Shown: positions 45,674 through 45,721 of the stretch, piece by piece | Numbering within the stretch: position 1 is the stretch's first letter | Layout of the letters: each line of letters opens with the position of its first letter | NCBI GenBank assembly: GCA_945957295.1 | Contig: CAMFLH010000006.1 | Span: 1-45,721 of the forward strand | Origin: an uncultured Uliginosibacterium sp. | GTDB taxonomy: Bacteria > Pseudomonadota > Gammaproteobacteria > Burkholderiales > Rhodocyclaceae | Direction: 5' to 3' | Length of the DNA stretch: 45,721 bases | Program-made: the position numbers and the translations under genes | The notes under the pieces: model-generated | Told to the model about the DNA's origin: nothing | Database searches by the model: none | What the model saw: only the letters and a program-made list of their open reading frames with translations

Positions 45674-45721
45674 CTGTCTCTTATACACATCTGACGCTGC
45701 CGACGACTAGTCGAGTGTAGA
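45674..45721 (+). other. Illumina Nextera adapter (sequencing artefact)
   Basis: 45674-45692 is the 19-base Tn5 transposase mosaic end, 45693-45706 the rest of the Nextera read-1 adapter in reverse complement, 45707-45714 (CTAGTCGA) an i5 index whose reverse complement TCGACTAG corresponds to Nextera S513, and 45715-45721 (GTGTAGA) the start of the P5 region. This is not genomic DNA, and open frames read through it are artefacts. Confidence 0.97.

Noticed and set aside
45166-45720. A rightward open frame reaching the end of the window
   Set aside because: It is antisense to the acyltransferase genes and its C-terminus is translated from Nextera adapter sequence.

Overview
The window is high-GC, densely packed Gram-negative DNA: almost no gap exceeds 250 bases and several genes overlap by an ATGA. 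A complete seven-gene pel exopolysaccharide operon, a PEP-CTERM protein, Lol/MacB-type envelope transporters and tandem LpxL-type acyltransferases point to a betaproteobacterium, probably Rhodocyclales or a close relative (inference; no rRNA, tRNA, CRISPR array, phage or insertion sequence is visible). No gene-free stretch exceeds 300 bases. The longest are 8412-8679, 17316-17567, 26182-26393 and 31440-31652; the last two carry recognisable regulatory signals, and I see nothing specific in the first two.

Layout. 1-1951: tail of an unidentified gene, then a MYORG-like GH31 glycosidase. 1987-5173: a CbbR-like LysR regulator divergent from terB-like, a small ORF, dgkA and rlmF. 5183-8411 (minus): a threonine-aldolase-like PLP enzyme after an unusual fusion of a papain-like peptidase and a serine alpha/beta hydrolase. 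8680-12804: a methyl-accepting chemotaxis protein, two small lipoproteins, a beta-barrel protein, a DUF1566-like secreted protein and a GNAT enzyme.

12899-17315 (minus): a tightly overlapping five-gene operon with a periplasmic helical protein, LolD-like ATPase, FtsX-like permease, LolA-like carrier and outer-membrane barrel. It reads as a self-contained inner-to-outer-membrane export route and is the best candidate here for an undescribed system. 17568-21675 (minus): malG-malF permeases without ATPase or binding protein, a GH16-like protein and a PEP-CTERM protein.

21788-28962: a MacB-like ABC exporter (adaptor, ATPase, large permease) divergent from an NtrC-type regulator and its histidine kinase. 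The intergenic region holds a near-consensus sigma-54 promoter facing the exporter and, about 100 bp upstream of it, two palindromes of the form TGTCCG-N4-CGGACA. This gives a complete regulator-enhancer-promoter-target circuit.

28970-31439 (minus): a GNAT enzyme, a two-helix potassium-type channel and ilvA. 31653-43905 (plus): pelABCDEFG, with conserved catalytic and c-di-GMP-binding residues and a palindrome just upstream of a TATACT box. 43892-45673: a GNAT enzyme, a doubtful small membrane ORF, an LpxL-family acyltransferase and the tail of a second one. The last 48 bases (45674-45721) are Illumina Nextera adapter including an i5 index, so the real genomic sequence ends at 45673.
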